Shown here: positions 34,724 through 47,538 of the stretch, in pieces
Position numbering within the stretch: the stretch's first letter is position 1
Layout of the letters: every line of letters begins with the position of its first letter
Notes under the pieces: generated by a model
What the model was told of the DNA's origin: nothing
The model's input: only the letters and a program-made list of their open reading frames with translations
Databases searched by the model: none
Position numbers and translations under genes: made by a program
Source: Capra hircus
Taxonomy: Eukaryota > Chordata > Mammalia > Artiodactyla > Bovidae
Length of the DNA stretch: 64,000 bases
NCBI RefSeq assembly: GCF_001704415.2
Contig: NC_030813.1
Span: 12,914,001-12,978,000 of the forward strand
Direction: 5' to 3'

Positions 34724-35028
34724 AAGTTGCTCAGTCATGTCCAACTCTTTGCAACCCCATGGACTATACAGTCCTTGGAATTCTCTAGGCCAGAATACTG
34801 GAGTGGGTAGCCTTTCCCTTCTCCAGGGGATCTTCACAACTCATGGATCAAACCCAGGTCTCCCACATTGCAGGCAGATTCTTTACCAGCTGAGCCACAA
34901 GGGAATCCCAAGAATACTCGAGTGGGTAGCCTATCCCTTCTCCCGCAGATCTTCCTGACCCAGGAATCAAACCAGGGTCTTCTGCATTGCAGGCGGATTC
35001 TTTACCAACTGAACTATCAGGGAACCTC
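34724..35028 (-). mobile_element. composite Bov-tA SINE with two tRNA-like heads
   Basis: Same head-head-tail build as the copy at 5743-6060, read on the minus strand. The second head is joined through an AGAATACTCGAGTGGGTAGC bridge near 34912. Confidence 0.87.
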
Positions 35029-35054
35029 AAGAACCTAATTATTAAAATTAGCAT

Positions 35055-35255
35055 GTGTGTGTGTGTTCAGTCATGTTGCAACCCCATGGACTATAGCTCA
35101 CAAGGCTCCTCTGTCCATGGAATTTTGCAGGCAAGAATATTGGAGTGAGTTTCCTTCTTCAGGGGATCTTTCCAACCCAGGGATCAAACCTGTGTCTCTT
35201 GTGTCTCCTGCATCGGCAGGTGGATTCTTTACCAATGAGCCACCTGGGAAGCCCG
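35055..35255 (-). mobile_element. Bov-tA SINE, antisense
   Basis: A reversed copy with a GT-rich left end (its CA tail). Perfect 11-bp flanking repeats AAAATTAGCAT lie at 35044-35054 and 35256-35266. Confidence 0.92.
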
Positions 35256-35266
35256 AAAATTAGCAT

Positions 35267-36444
35267 AGTGATTAATTACAGTCTCATTTTACATCAATAT
35301 CAGCAACAATACTTTAGATCAAAGGCAGAATTTTATGCGCGAATAACAAAATACGGGTGAGCTCACCATGTACATGTCCCTGTCTAGGTCAGTTTTTTAG
35401 GACGCACTGTTATCTGCTTGCTCTACTATAGGGTGACTCTGCTCAGTCTCCAGTGATATGAGTTCTTGAAAATAGCTGTTATAATTGAGTTTCTCTGCAG
35501 ATGCAAATGGTACATTCGGGCAGGCTGTGTCCTTGACAGACATTTTCCCAGTGCAATTCAACTTTATTACTATAAACATTTTAAACCTTAACCTAACCCA
35601 GCTTGAAAATAAGTTACAACAATTTTTTAAACTACAAAGAGAAATCGTGTGGCCATTGATAAATACCCCACATTAAAATAATCCAGAGGCTTAAGTCTCA
35701 TACAAATATAAATCATATTTTAGAAGTTGTGTAACCACAGTGGTCACAAGTGACAAACCACAAAGAATTACAGTGTTAGAAGGTAATTTAGAGACTACTG
35801 TATCCAGCTCCTTGCTTTTAACAAGAAAATTGAAGCCCAACTTTGTATGCTACTTACTCAATGCTGTACCTACAGTTATTAGCACTTTGAATTCAACTTC
35901 AAGTTTTCTCATTCCTAACCGAGGATTGATATCTTCCAGTGGGGTGTCTCTTTACTAAAATAGACTTCAAGAAGCCCTCCCTCCTCAGCAAACACATAGG
36001 CCCAGTGATGGCCCAGTTATTCAAAGAACAGATAAAAAATTATATGATTCCTTATACACCAGGCATAAATGTTTCAGGCATGAGAAGTAGAGAACTAAAT
36101 GAGACAAAATACTTTCTAATGTTGCAAAGTATCCCAAGTTTGGACCAGAGTTTAGTATAACATCTACTATAACAGAATCACAGGAGAGGGCAAAGGAGGA
36201 ATGTTTTTTCCCACAATGTTGCTCTTCTCCAAAGACTCAAAAAATGACAGAAAATTAGTGATACTATGAACTTTAAAGCTTCAAAGAGACTTTAAACAAA
36301 TGGCTATAATTAAAAAAGGCAGATGAGAATGAATTATTAATGAATGACCACTACTATTCCGTCCATTTAAAACAAGGTCCAAGTGAAGAGTTTCTATCTA
36401 TTAGTGCTCTGACTTGTAACTACCATCCTGTCCAGACTGATGGT
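35267..36444. other. unique DNA
   Basis: A faint MIR-like core at about 35780-35860 (TTTAGAGACTACTGTATCCA). No gene. Confidence 0.35.
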
Positions 36445-36965
36445 ATTCCAAATATTTATTGCTGTTGCAAACTACCTCATAAACTAACTGGCTTAAAACA
36501 ATAGTTCTATTTGGCTCACAGACTTGTGGGCCTGGGGTTCAGGAAGCGCGCAGCTGATGGATCCATTGGTATTCATGGGGTATCAAGTGAGACAGCCAGG
36601 GCTGGAGGCCCTACTCCCACACTGGCATCCTTACTCGTACATCTGGTACTGACTGGTCTCTCTCTCTATCCACATGGCATTTCATTTTCCAGGCACACAA
36701 GGCTGTGGCTTCTCACTGTGTGGTGGTCTCAAGGTGACTGTACCCTTCTGTGACAGCCGGCTTCTAAGAGGTAGGCTGTGGAAAGTGCCAATTAAGGGTG
36801 CTACCATATTGTAATGCAGTCACAAGGCCAATCCAGATTCAGAAGGTAAAGAGATGGACTCCAATTCCTGATGAGAAGGGTGGCAAGGTCACCTGACAGA
36901 AGACCATATGGGACCATTTTCCAAGCCATCTTGGAAAATGCAACCTGCCGTAGACGGCTGGCGAG
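36445..36965. mobile_element. ancient LTR-type relic
   Basis: It resembles the old mammalian LTR repeat that starts like TTGCTGTTGCAAACTACCTC, continues GGCTTAAAACAATAGTTCTA, and ends with a CCATCTTGGA block (36928-36937). No internal genes. The subfamily is not settled and orientation is left open. Confidence 0.45.
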
Positions 36966-37476
36966 TAACGTAGGCAATGTGGCAGATGAAGTTCAAGGGC
37001 TGATTCTGCACACTATAAACACAAGCTCTTTCCCCAAATGAACAGACTCTGCTAGCTATAAATGCTGTGTTCTGCATTCTTTCATTTATTTTATTACAAA
37101 AAAGGTCATCAATATTAATTTCTGGAATGATTAACTATATATTACTGAGTCAAAGTGGACTATTTCCTCTTAAAGCAAAGTCTCTGTTGATCACTGAAGA
37201 TGAGTCTCACATATGACACTTTCTGACTGTGACCCACTGTGGCTAATAAATTCACAGGAAGTATTTTGTATATTTGAAGTGCAGCTTGTTTTGTGCTTCC
37301 TCTTTTTACTCTTTCTTTCCATTCTCCTTGACCTCTCACTCACTCTTACATCCATTCTATCCTTCCATATAATATCAATGTGCCTCATAACAACCTTAAA
37401 TTTCACAGTATAAAAAATATGATAATAAAAAAGCTTAAAAAGAAAATGAAAATATAGTTTAGAATTAACTTCAGCT
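36966..37476. other. unique DNA
   Basis: Nothing recognised. Confidence 0.4.
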
Positions 37477-37489
37477 AATGTCTAAAGAG

Positions 37490-37673
37490 GGATTGGGGGC
37501 AGGAGGAGAAGGGGACGACAGAGGATGAGATGGCTGGATGGCATCACCGACTCGATGGACGTGAGTTTGAGTGAACTCCAGGAGTTGGTGATGGACAGGG
37601 AGGCCTGGTGTGCTGCGATTCATGGGGTCGCAAAGAATCGGACACAATTGAGCAGCTGAACTGAACTGAACTG
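37490..37673 (+). mobile_element. BovB 3' end, short sense copy
   Basis: Only the last 184 bases of BovB. Perfect 13-bp flanking repeats AATGTCTAAAGAG at 37477-37489 and 37674-37686 show a simple 5'-truncated insertion. Confidence 0.95.
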
Positions 37674-37686
37674 AATGTCTAAAGAG

Positions 37687-38426
37687 AAAGGTATGCACTG
37701 CACCCATATTCGTTGTTTAAACCCTATAAATAACTGGAGACAAGATTATTAACTTGTTAACTGCACAGTTACTACAGCCCAAAATTTAGTCTGTAGGGCT
37801 GATATATATAAATGCTGGATATTATATTTGTTCAGGGCCCTAACAAATTCTAAGTGTCTAATGGGTTTTCTTTATCAATCTATATTCTTGGTGTTCTATT
37901 CTAATTAGGCCTCAGATTTAGTGTTTATGGCTTGGTGGTAAAACTAAAACAGACAGTATCTATTTTAATTATTCAATCTGCTTAACTACCAAGAGCAAAT
38001 TGTGCCTTGGGTCTTGATAGTATAGTGATAAGCGAAAGTGAAAGAGAGTTTCCAAATTCAGGTAGGAAGAAAAATCTTCCTCAAGGAAGTTTTTTTTGCA
38101 AAATTCAGGAACCAGGGTATAGTCAATCCATCCATTTTGATCACACTGACTATCTATATAAATTACTATATAATATCTACTTGCCAGTTGATCCTGCATA
38201 AATGTCCCAAAATAACTTTTTTCACTATGTCAATTCACACAAACCTTTAGAATATAACAAGAATAATGTATTCAATGCTCTATATGTTGTAAAGGGTGAA
38301 AGAAAGTGTTATTTCACAAATGCTTCTATCAGTGAATCCCAGGATATTAATGCCACACTTGGATCTATGACTATTCTATCTAAAATTATAGAAGTCTAAA
38401 CAAGTAAAAACTGATATACAGCACTT
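37687..38426. other. unique DNA
   Basis: Nothing recognised. Confidence 0.4.
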
Positions 38427-38438
38427 CAAATTTCCTTT

Positions 38439-38559
38439 CAGTTCAGTTGCTCAGTCGTGTCCGACTCTTTGCAACCCCAAGGACTACAGCATGCCAGGCT
38501 TCCCTGTCCATCACCAACTCCCAGAGCTTACTCAAACTCATGTCTGTTAACATAATGGA
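38439..38559 (-). mobile_element. BovB/Bov-A 3' fragment, antisense
   Basis: A 121-base reversed copy of the BovB terminus. Flanking 12-bp repeats CAAATTTCCTTT lie at 38427-38438 and 38560-38571. Confidence 0.88.
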
Positions 38560-38601
38560 CAAATTTCCTTTATGCCTAGGCAAATTTCCTTTATGCCTAG
38601 C
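38560..38601. repeat. 21-bp tandem duplication
   Basis: The unit beginning CAAATTTCCTTTATGCCTAG occurs at 38560-38580 and 38581-38601. Only the last base differs. It directly abuts the SINE/LINE fragment to the left. Confidence 0.9.
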
Positions 38602-39281
38602 CAATTATCAGACTTTTCCAAGGTCCATTAACCTCTCTACCTAGAAACTGTTAAGAATTGTGAAGGGTCTGAGATCCTACTTGCAAGCTAACAAGTTAGC
38701 CTGCTACAGGTTCATGGATGTTGGTAGAAGATATGAAACTCCTGGGTCCAAGACAAAGAACCTTATTACTCATGGCATAGCAAGCAGCAGGAACATCAAT
38801 ATACTTGTGTCAATTTTCCTTACTATCAATTTTCACAGAGGCTCAAATGCATACCTGCACACTCAATGGGTTATACACGGGAGAGGAACTCTTAGGATCC
38901 TGAATCTTTTATAGCAGACAATAAGCATATCTGTACTTTGCTCCACAGGGAGTCATTATCTTTATTATACTGGATAATAAGCAGGTCTGATCTTTGCTCT
39001 GCTATCTTCTAGGGCTGTATGCTATACCAACATCTTGGAAAAAATAATCTAAACAAAGAAAACCAGGGCGAAATGTAAAGAAGTGTAAGAAACCAACAGA
39101 AATTCTCTCTTCAACAGAAAGTTTTTTAAAAAATACAGGTGAGATAAATGCCAAATTGTTCTTTGTGACTGTCTAGATTTAAGTGGAAATTGAACAAGAT
39201 TTCCTGCAAATTCTCTACATACATGTCTGTGCAATAAGTTTTACCAGTTATCTTAGTTGTAAACATTTGGAAGATTTTACA
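38602..39281. other. unique DNA
   Basis: Nothing recognised. Confidence 0.4.
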
Positions 39282-39291
39282 CATTATTTGT

Positions 39292-39556
39292 CAGAGAAGG
39301 CAGTGGCAACCCACTCCTGTACTCTTGCCTGGAAAATCCCATGGACAAGGGAGCCTGGTGGGCTGCAGTCCACGGGGTTGCGAAGAGTCGGACACGACTG
39401 AGCTACTTCACTTTCACGCATTGGAGAAGGAAATGGCAACCCACTCCAGTGTTCTTGCCTGGAGATCCCAGAGACAGGGGAGCCTGGTGGGCTGCCATCT
39501 ATGGGGTCGCACAGAGTCGGACACGACGGAAGCGGCTTAGCAGCAGCAGCAGCAGG
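39292..39556 (+). mobile_element. Bov-A2 SINE (dimer)
   Basis: Two monomers are joined at CTTCACTTTCACGCATTGGA (39406-39425). It ends in (AGC)n. Perfect 10-bp flanking repeats CATTATTTGT lie at 39282-39291 and 39557-39566. Confidence 0.92.
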
Positions 39557-39599
39557 CATTATTTGTAGTTTTGCCAATATTACTATAACACAGTAAGGA

Positions 39600-39720
39600 G
39601 CAACGGTTTGAAAGTCAGCACATCTGGGTTTTCATCAGCATGCTGTCATCAACTGACAACATGACTCACAGCAAATCATATAATTTACCTGGACCTTAGT
39701 TTCCACATCTCTGAATATAT
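39600..39720 (+). mobile_element. MIR SINE
   Basis: It shows AGTCAGCACATCTGGGTTTT, then CTTAGTTTCCACATCTCTGA, in MIR order. Confidence 0.55.
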
Positions 39721-40129
39721 GTTCATTCTCTTATTTTTCTCCTAGATAATTCTCTATTTCTTTTTTACTGCCACAAGTCCTTGAATCTATGAACCTACAT
39801 TTTAAAGGACAAAATATGCCTCAAAGAGAATTTAATTGCAGATTAAATAGCCAGTGATTCAGTATCAATCAGAACATGGTGTGGCTGTCTTTATTTTCCA
39901 TTTCCTTTTCTTTCTTCTAATAGAAAACAGAGACATTGAAACACACATGAGACTATAGATCCTAACTTTACTCAAGGTCAACAAATGAAGTCAGAAATAA
40001 CTAGGGAAAACAGAAATGCTGACAGTTATAATACAAATTATGTGGACCTGTAAAACAAATTTGGCACTCATAAGGATGCTGTGGAGTTTTACCCACCAGT
40101 CTGGACAGAAAGAAAATGTCTACTAGGCT

Positions 40130-40460
40130 AGAAATTTGTCATTTCCCCCTTCTCTCTGTTCAGTTTTTCATACCCAGGAAGTAAAGTCTTTTGTTTCTAC
40201 CCTGGAAATCTCATGTATTCTTCTGTCTTTCTCTCCTTCCTGTCGCACTGTGCCACCACTTTCTTTTTCCCACCTGAACTATTCAAATCAACAGAATTTG
40301 CTGCCTCATCACCTTCCAGTTTCCTCCTTCAATCTGACCTGCAGACTACTGTACTTCTGTTGTTCATAAAACGTTTTTTCTAGTCTTCATCATCCTCAGA
40401 ATAAAGTTTGAATACCCTCAATTATTACTCAAATTCATCGATATATTTCTGTCTTCAAGT
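40130..40460 (+). mobile_element. L2 LINE relic
   Basis: A pyrimidine-rich block with CCACCTGAACTATTCAAATC and CTCAGAATAAAGTTTGAATA matches successive L2 landmarks. Old. Confidence 0.42.
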
Positions 40461-41314
40461 GTTTTATTCAATGGTTTATTTTAAAGGAGATAGATATATC
40501 ACAATACAATGTGTTCAAATTTTTCTTAAGAAAATGTTATCAGATCTTTTAGAATGAGCATTTATGAATTGCATCAATAAGGTGGGTCTGTGAATAATTC
40601 CCAGTTAAAAAAAAAAACCTATTCTTCTTTTCTTTTTTCTCCCTAAAATCTACCCACCTCAAGTCCCAAACTGATCATGGAGCTTTTTCTAACTGCAAAG
40701 TACACTGAACTTTCTTTCTCTCAAGATTACTGGGCTACTTCTGTGTATTAATCACACAAGCTAGTTAACTGTTTGATATATATCTATCTTTTATGCCCAA
40801 CTAAATGCCTTGCAATGTTGAATTAAAAAAACAATGGATGAACTTGGAACAACTCCCCACACCACCACTTACCCCTTTATAAATATCTTTTTATCCTGAG
40901 TGGAAGGCACTTGATATTTTTTATTCCCTCTACAGTCAAAGCAGTAAGAACAGTAGAAAAGCTTATATATATATATATATATATATATAAGGTGGATGTG
41001 AGACCCTAATTTATAAAAAGGATTGGGTTCCCAAGTTTGAACATATTTGGCCCCAGAAAATATATGTGACCTGATGGATAACCCACAAAATTCTTTGCAT
41101 TCCCCCAAATGGTTTTTCAATTACATCCAAACTGTTGTTTTAAACATGTCTTCCATAGGAAAGTGAATTTCATTTTCCACTAGAGATGCCAAAATGCACA
41201 TCCTCAACATGGTAGCCTGAGCAGGGAAATAGGGGGAAATGGAGAGAGGGAGGTCATTAGGTGGAAAAGAATCAAGTCATTTACTCATTCTTTACGTTTG
41301 TCCAAAAAGGTTAT
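40461..41314. other. unique DNA with (TA)n
   Basis: A (TA)n tract lies at 40964-40989. Nothing else recognised. Confidence 0.5.
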
Positions 41315-41430
41315 CAATACTCCTTCAGCAAACATTATTGTACACCTGCTAAGTGCTGGGGTCTGTCCTCCATTCTAGAGATGCAAAGATAATTAAGAAG
41401 TGTTTCTTGCCTTCAAGGGTACATACAAAG
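41315..41430 (-). mobile_element. L2 LINE 3' relic, antisense
   Basis: It reads TTGTACACCTGCTAAGTGCT, then GAGATGCAAAGATAATTAAG, then CTTGCCTTCAAGG, the reversed L2 end. Confidence 0.6.
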
Positions 41431-41879
41431 GTGGTTTCTTCTCATTGAAACTCTCTGTTCCCACCTTCGCTATAAATTAGGAAAGTTAAAACCACCTCCA
41501 GGAGGTGCCTTTGTATTGGTCACAGTCTTTTCATCAGTATTTTCTTTCCAATAATGCTGGTCACTCAGCAGACAGTGCATATTTCTGGAATATGCATATC
41601 AACTGAATAGACAGCAGATAAATCTAGACTACTTAGTTACTATAAGTTTAACTGAAAAAACTCCATCTGGTTATAAGCTACATAAAAATACAAATAGACA
41701 GCAGAGATTCTTCTTTTTTGGCCTATCTAGAGAACATCTGTGACATACTTACATTAATCTTGATTTCCCCTCAGTATCATTTCATTCTAAAATTCACCCA
41801 TCTTTAAGGCTTTCCTGTTCCAACATTCAACCTGGATCTTCCCTTGAATTCAGAGCCTCTTCCTCTAGAAATTTTTTGG
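41431..41879. other. unique DNA
   Basis: Nothing recognised. Confidence 0.4.
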
Positions 41880-42006
41880 TAATTCCACTCCAGTGTTCTT
41901 GCCTGGAGAATCCCAGGGACGGGGGAGCCTGGTGGGCTGCCTGTCTATGGGGTCGCACAGAGTTGGACACGACTGAAGTGACTTAGCAGCAGCAGCAGCA
42001 GCAGCA
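41880..42006 (+). mobile_element. Bov-A2 SINE, second monomer only
   Basis: 5'-truncated; starts TTCCACTCCAGTGTTCTTGC and ends in a (GCA)n tail at about 41985-42006. Confidence 0.9.
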
Positions 42007-42693
42007 AATTTACTTATTCCATTCTTCCAGCTAATCTGACATGACAGCATACTGACAGAAAAAAACGAAGCAAGCAGGAAAACAGATTGGCCTCAGCAAG
42101 CAGGAAGACAGATCTACACACTGCATTCTACCAGGAGGCTCAACGAGGAAGTCAAGACTCACTCTCATTCCTTGGATCACTCAACCAGTCATCCAAGATG
42201 TGGTAATGAGACAATGTAGGAGATTAAGGCATATGACTGCTGGAGACTGTCAACATAGGGGTCAAGTGCCAGTAACACATGGCAGTTAGATTGTCCCTAC
42301 AGTGCTGTCTGTCTTAGACCCTATACACCTAAAACAAATGGAAGATGCCCACTTAATTTGCTTTTTACCATAAAGAGTCACATACTTGGCTGGGCTTCAG
42401 GATACTATTAAATGAGAGCAGTCGTGAAGGTGACAACTTCCATTTGACCCAACTTGAAATCGAATCCACAAACTTCTTTTTCAAACTGTCGGTAGCTATT
42501 ACTGGGGAAAGAAATCTCTCCTCTCCAAAAATATAATAAAAGGCATATGATAATAATACAAAGTTCACATTTGATGTGGAGTTTTGTTTGACTTTAATAG
42601 TATTTCTCTATTTTCTAAGGTTTAATTCCCTAGAGAGCCCTTTTTCCCTCCATCATCCATTATTCACCTTGAGTTTTTGGTCTGCTGTACTGT
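42007..42693. other. unique DNA
   Basis: Nothing recognised. Confidence 0.4.
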
Positions 42694-42700
42694 ATAAGCA

Positions 42701-42939
42701 AGGCTTCCCAGGTGGCACAGCAGTAAAGAATCTGCCTGCCAATGAAGCAGACACCTGAGACAGCAGGTTTGATCCCTGGGTCAGGAAGATTCCCTGGAGG
42801 AGGGACAACCTCCTGGACTGGCAACCCACTCCAGTATTCTTGCCTGGAAAACTACATGGACAGGGGAGCCTGGAGGGCTGTAGTTCATGCGGCCACAAAC
42901 CGTTGGACATAACTGAGCACACACACGTGCACGCACAGG
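42701..42939 (+). mobile_element. Bov-tA SINE
   Basis: Head GGCTTCCCAGGTGGCACAGC, worn B box (GGTTTGATCCC), body and CA-rich tail. Short flanking repeats ATAAGCA at 42694-42700 and 42940-42946. Confidence 0.88.
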
Positions 42940-42949
42940 ATAAGCAGTC

Positions 42950-43095
42950 AAGACTCAAGAGTCTCACTCCTGGATCAACCACTAATGATATCACGATGGT
43001 TGGCAAGTCACTTTACCTGAAGCTCAGTGTCTTTATTTCTGAAATAAGAAAGTTAAACTATAGATGTGATTTCCAGGGTTGTTCTACAGGCTTGT
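42950..43095 (+). mobile_element. MIR SINE
   Basis: It contains TTGGCAAGTCACTTTACCTG, then AGTGTCTTTATTTCTGAAAT, then GTGATTTCCAGGGTTGTTCT, a clear MIR order. Confidence 0.65.
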
Positions 43096-43794
43096 AACCC
43101 TGGAAGACACTCAATCATTCTCACCTCATGTAATACAAGATCGTGATGTATCCTGCATCACACTGGTGGCCACATGGTATTCCTTGCGTGATTATTTACC
43201 ATGTTTCTTAAGTCCAGATAATAACTGGTTTTTCAAACACCAGAAAGAGGCTGTTTGATGTTTCTCAAGTGTAATCTAATTTAAATGACCCATGTGGGCA
43301 AACAGCAGCATTTGCTTTTCCACCAGAATGCAGATGCTTCTGCTAATGGAAGCTCTTTTGTAGTATAGTGAATGTCAACTGGACCCTCTTCCAAAACTCA
43401 CTCTAAAATTTGATTCTTCTGGGAGAAACTCATTGTTTTCCTGGGTAAGAGAACAATATTTCACCTGTCTGATAGCAGATATTTTCAGAAAAGATATTTC
43501 TATAAGTGTTTAAGTGAGTATTCTAACTCAGTTTAGGAACACTATCCTACAAGAAAGAAAACAGTATGGGTGGCTGCACTGAACTGATTCTTACATCTTT
43601 CACTGGTAGGACTGACTTTGGAAAACAGAAGCAGCTACCTTTGAAAACACCTCACAGACATGTTACAGCCTTCCCTCATTGCTAAGGGGAAGATTTGGGA
43701 ACCACACAAACATCTCTCCATCTATTTCCAGAATCTCAACACCAAAATTACCAGATTGGGAAATTAATAATCTATACTCTCAGTGAATCCCTTT
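43096..43794. other. unique DNA
   Basis: Nothing recognised. Confidence 0.4.
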
Positions 43795-44145
43795 GGGAAA
43801 ACAGTTAAAAGGCGAATACTGTATGTTAACACTTATAGGTGGAATCTGAAAAATAAAACAGAAACAGACTCACAGATATAGAGAACAAATTTTTGGATAC
43901 CATTGCAGAGAGGGAAGGAGAGAGGAGACAAGACAGGGTAGGGGATTAAGAGATACAAACTACTATGTATAAAACAGGTAAGCAACAAGGATATACTATG
44001 CAGCATTTGGAAACATAGCCATGCTTTTGTAATAAATTTAAAGGGAGTTTATAAAAATATTGAACCACTATGCTGTACTATACCTAAAACTAACACAATA
44101 TTGTAAATCGAATATAATTCAATTAAAAAATAAAACTTACAGATG
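43795..44145 (+). mobile_element. L1 3' UTR, sense
   Basis: It has landmarks AACACTTATAGGTGGAATCT, GAAACAGACTCACAGATATA and CTAACACAATATTGTAAATC, then an A-rich end. The copy is moderately diverged. Confidence 0.8.
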
Positions 44146-44344
44146 ATCAAAAATGAGTAAGTGTAAAAGCAGGAATGAAGAATAACTGGTAATAGAAAAA
44201 GGACTCAGAGAAAGAAAGATTGATTTGTCGTTGCTCTGGAATCCCTCTTATGCCCCAATGGGAAAATGGAGTTCAGTTCCCCAGTGAGAAACCAAACTGG
44301 TATCATAGCACATGGCATTCACAAGCTGACTTCACCTAGATTAT

Positions 44345-44510
44345 TGCCCCCGGTCTAACACCAGAACCCTCTATGAAGAGGTTCTCTTTGGTTCTCTCAT
44401 TTTACATGGGAGGAGACTTGTAGCTCAAAGAGGTTAAGTACTAGCAAAGCAAACCCCAGTCAGTGGCAGAGACAGGCTTCAGTGCAGGTCCTCCGGTCCA
44501 CATTTCCACT
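44345..44510 (+). mobile_element. MIR SINE
   Basis: It contains TCTCATTTTACATGGGAGGA, CTCAAAGAGGTTAAGTACTA and GTCAGTGGCAGAGACAGGCT. Confidence 0.62.
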
Positions 44511-46595
44511 CTTTCACATTCCTTATATTTAACCCATGCCCTTGACTTTCCATGTGCCCCAGGTCTGGGACAAATCCATGGGATAACGGGTTTTCTAAAT
44601 GTAGAAGCCAACTGGAATTATAGATTCAAAACATTCCTCATGTGTTTCTCCCTTCCCCAAACCACAGTTGCATATGTTTTCAAATAGTGTTTGTAGCCAG
44701 AGTAGTACAGTAAATAGAACTGCTAATCAGAGTCAAGATAATGCTTTGATTCATGTGTGAGGGCATTAACATCTCTGCCATGGATATCTGGGATGCTTTG
44801 GTTGGAGAAGCTCTTGATTTCTAAAGTACTCTATTGGGCTCATAGAGGGATTACACTTCAATTTGATCACACAGTAATTACATCAAATGGGACTACCTCA
44901 AATCCTGCTATGCTTGAGTAAATAGGAAGGTTTTGTTTAAGGGAAGGAAAAAAAAAGACAAAGAAGGAAGAAAGCACAGGGTTTACTGCAGTTCTCACAT
45001 ACCCTTGCGTTTGATTCTAAGGATCTCACTGTTTTATTCATCATGTGTTCTACATTTACAAAATAATAGGAGGAAGGATGTTCAGATGGGATTTCCCAGT
45101 TCTTCTTTAATGAGAGGCTTCTCCCAGCTACCTCCCGCTGAACCCTGCAGTTACATCTGTCCTACCCTGATAACAAAAGAACAAAGAACAAACCACTGGT
45201 CCATTTAAGGACTCATCAGTGACAACACCAAGCCACCAAATCAAGCCAGAATACCAAAAATTAGAAATAAGCGAGGGCTGGGGGAGAGAAAATAAGATCT
45301 TTATTTTTAATTATATTTCCATGATTGAGTAAACCTCATTTTAAGTGGCTCCTCTCCCTCAGGAAGAAGTTTAAAGCCAAACCATTCCAGCTTACTAATA
45401 AGCAAGAAATCAGCCCATCTCCCCATTATTCTCCAACAGTCCCCAGGGCACCCTCCCTCTCCTTAAATGAATAAACCTAAGGCAAGATAGATGACTGCTG
45501 CACAGAGAGATGAGTATCTCCCCAAAAAAGGATAAAAGAAAGGGAAATTTTCAGGCAATGAAGAAATTAATTATAAAATGTAAGTTTCCCTAATGCATCT
45601 CATAGGAGTCTCAAAAATAACATTACATAGCTCTGCGTTTCATTTATTTCAATTAAAGCTTATCATTTTTTTCAGAGTTTTTGGCAAACTTCAAATTATA
45701 GTCTCAGGAATGGTCGACAAGACAATTCAAGTCATCTGCCAAGTATTTTTCAAGTAAGTAAATATCTCAAATTTTCAGGAAAAACAACCATTCATTATCT
45801 CAGTCAAGATTTCCAGGATGGTAATTTCACCATTCTCCTTGTCTTCTCTGATAGTCATCAATCTGACAGTCATCAAAATGTCTTTTTGCCTTTACTGAAA
45901 CTCTTTACCTTCCATTTCAATTTAAAGACAAAATAATCAACCTTCCTCTTACTTAAAAAATTCCTTCCTGTACTTAAAAGCATCTATTTAAGTAACTTTT
46001 AAGCTCATTTGTTATTTTTTAATTTTCTGGACTGAACCACCCTGATTTCTTAAATATGTACTCATGTATGACCTTCTTATTCTTTCTTTTATATCATTTG
46101 GGTTACTTTTCAGCAATCTTCAGTTTTACCTGTTAGTTCTTAAAGTACACTGGCCTTTCACCAATACAGAATTAACAAAAACTACAATCATCACGGAACA
46201 GACATTTTAAAATAATGACATTGTATTGTTAATATTCAACTTATACCAGATCTTTCCCCTGGTCTTTTCCTTCTTTTCTTTTGCTGAGTCAAATTATGTG
46301 TTTAAATTACAAAAGCACCATACTTCTCTGTATGCAAAACAACTTGAACTTTACTTCTATCCTTTGGGGTCTTGCCTTACATCAAGTATAAACCTGACAA
46401 ATATATTCCAGATTCTTTTCTCTAGGTCCTCTCTAAAGATGCTAAAGCAAGTGGCCCCAAACTCATTCCAGTTGCTTGATATTCTGAAAGAAAGGAAATG
46501 TGCTACCGAGAACCGTGTAGGTTCTTGCTTCAAGGTCACTCTTCTGCCCAACAGTCAGCCTGGCTGGAGACAACTGCTTTGTTCAGGAAGCTATC
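44511..46595. other. unique DNA
   Basis: About 2 kb without a recognised gene or young repeat. A purine-rich stretch lies at about 44938-44980. Confidence 0.4.
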
Positions 46596-46800
46596 ATGCG
46601 TACTCAGTCACTAAGTCGTGTCCAACTCTTCGCAACCCCATGGACTGTAGCCTGCCAGGCTCCTCTGTCCATGGGATTTTCCAGGCAAGAATACTGGAGC
46701 AGGCTGCCATTCCCTTCTTCAGGGGATCTTCCTGATACAGTGACTGAACCGCAATTCCTGTGCCTCCTGCATCGGCAGGACTCTTTATTCCCGAGTCACC
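46596..46800 (-). mobile_element. Bov-tA SINE, antisense
   Basis: A reversed copy. The head at the right end (46780-46800) is damaged by a small deletion. Confidence 0.87.
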
Positions 46801-47522
46801 TATCAAGTGATGTCAAATATAAGACTTTCCACCCACTAGATGGTTGGCCCCTCCTTTAAGTTATCTGATTGTTTTTACTACAATATAAAGCATGTACTTT
46901 TTCTTCTGATCTTTAGTTCCACAGATGAAATACATGCTTTATTTTCCATACTGGCAGTCTATTTGACATTATTTTTAATATATATTTTTATTCTAAATAA
47001 CAAATAGATTTATTTTTCATTGAAAAAATATACTTTAGTAGCAGGTAAATTTTTAAGTAAACCAGATTTTACACTAAATTTCAAATTTTTGAAATTTTTA
47101 CACCAATTTCAAATAGAACAAGGAGAAAACCATGTAAAATTGTGTGAATATTAATTGATAAGGTATGTGCATTTTATTATTTCTCTCCCTTTTAAATGTA
47201 AGAACAAGTCAACAGACATCCCTATAACCCTACCTGTTTAGTCTGTCTCCTTACTCTACTGGGCATTTGGGCTGTCAAGATGAGGACGTCATTCTGAAGC
47301 ATGGAGGCACAGAGAACAAGCACAGGCGAAAGTGAGAAGGTGCGCAGGTGAGCCCGACTGTGGATGCCTCTTTCTCAACAGGAAACTCCAGTTTGCTGGG
47401 TCTCAATGGGCCTCACCAATCACTCTGGCCTCTTGAGTGCTAAAGGTCCATTTTTTAAGGGAAAGGTCTGCCATATTTATTTGTAGTACCTTCTGTCAAA
47501 TCCCTAAATCCCCATGAATCAT
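46801..47522. other. unique AT-rich DNA
   Basis: Nothing recognised. Confidence 0.4.
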
Positions 47523-47538
47523 AAAAGTCCTTTCTTTA

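Noticed and set aside
34900..35260. CRISPR-like spaced repeats
   Set aside because: The repeated blocks are antisense tRNA-like heads of adjacent SINEs, with irregular spacing.
39325..39568. Overlapping frames near 39.3-39.6 kb
   Set aside because: All fall within one Bov-A2 dimer.
40964..40989. TATA-rich promoter
   Set aside because: It is a plain (TA)n microsatellite with no transcript or CpG context.
46226..46735. A 169-codon plus-strand frame
   Set aside because: Its right half is antisense Bov-tA and the left half is AT-rich unique DNA with no motif. No gene is supported.
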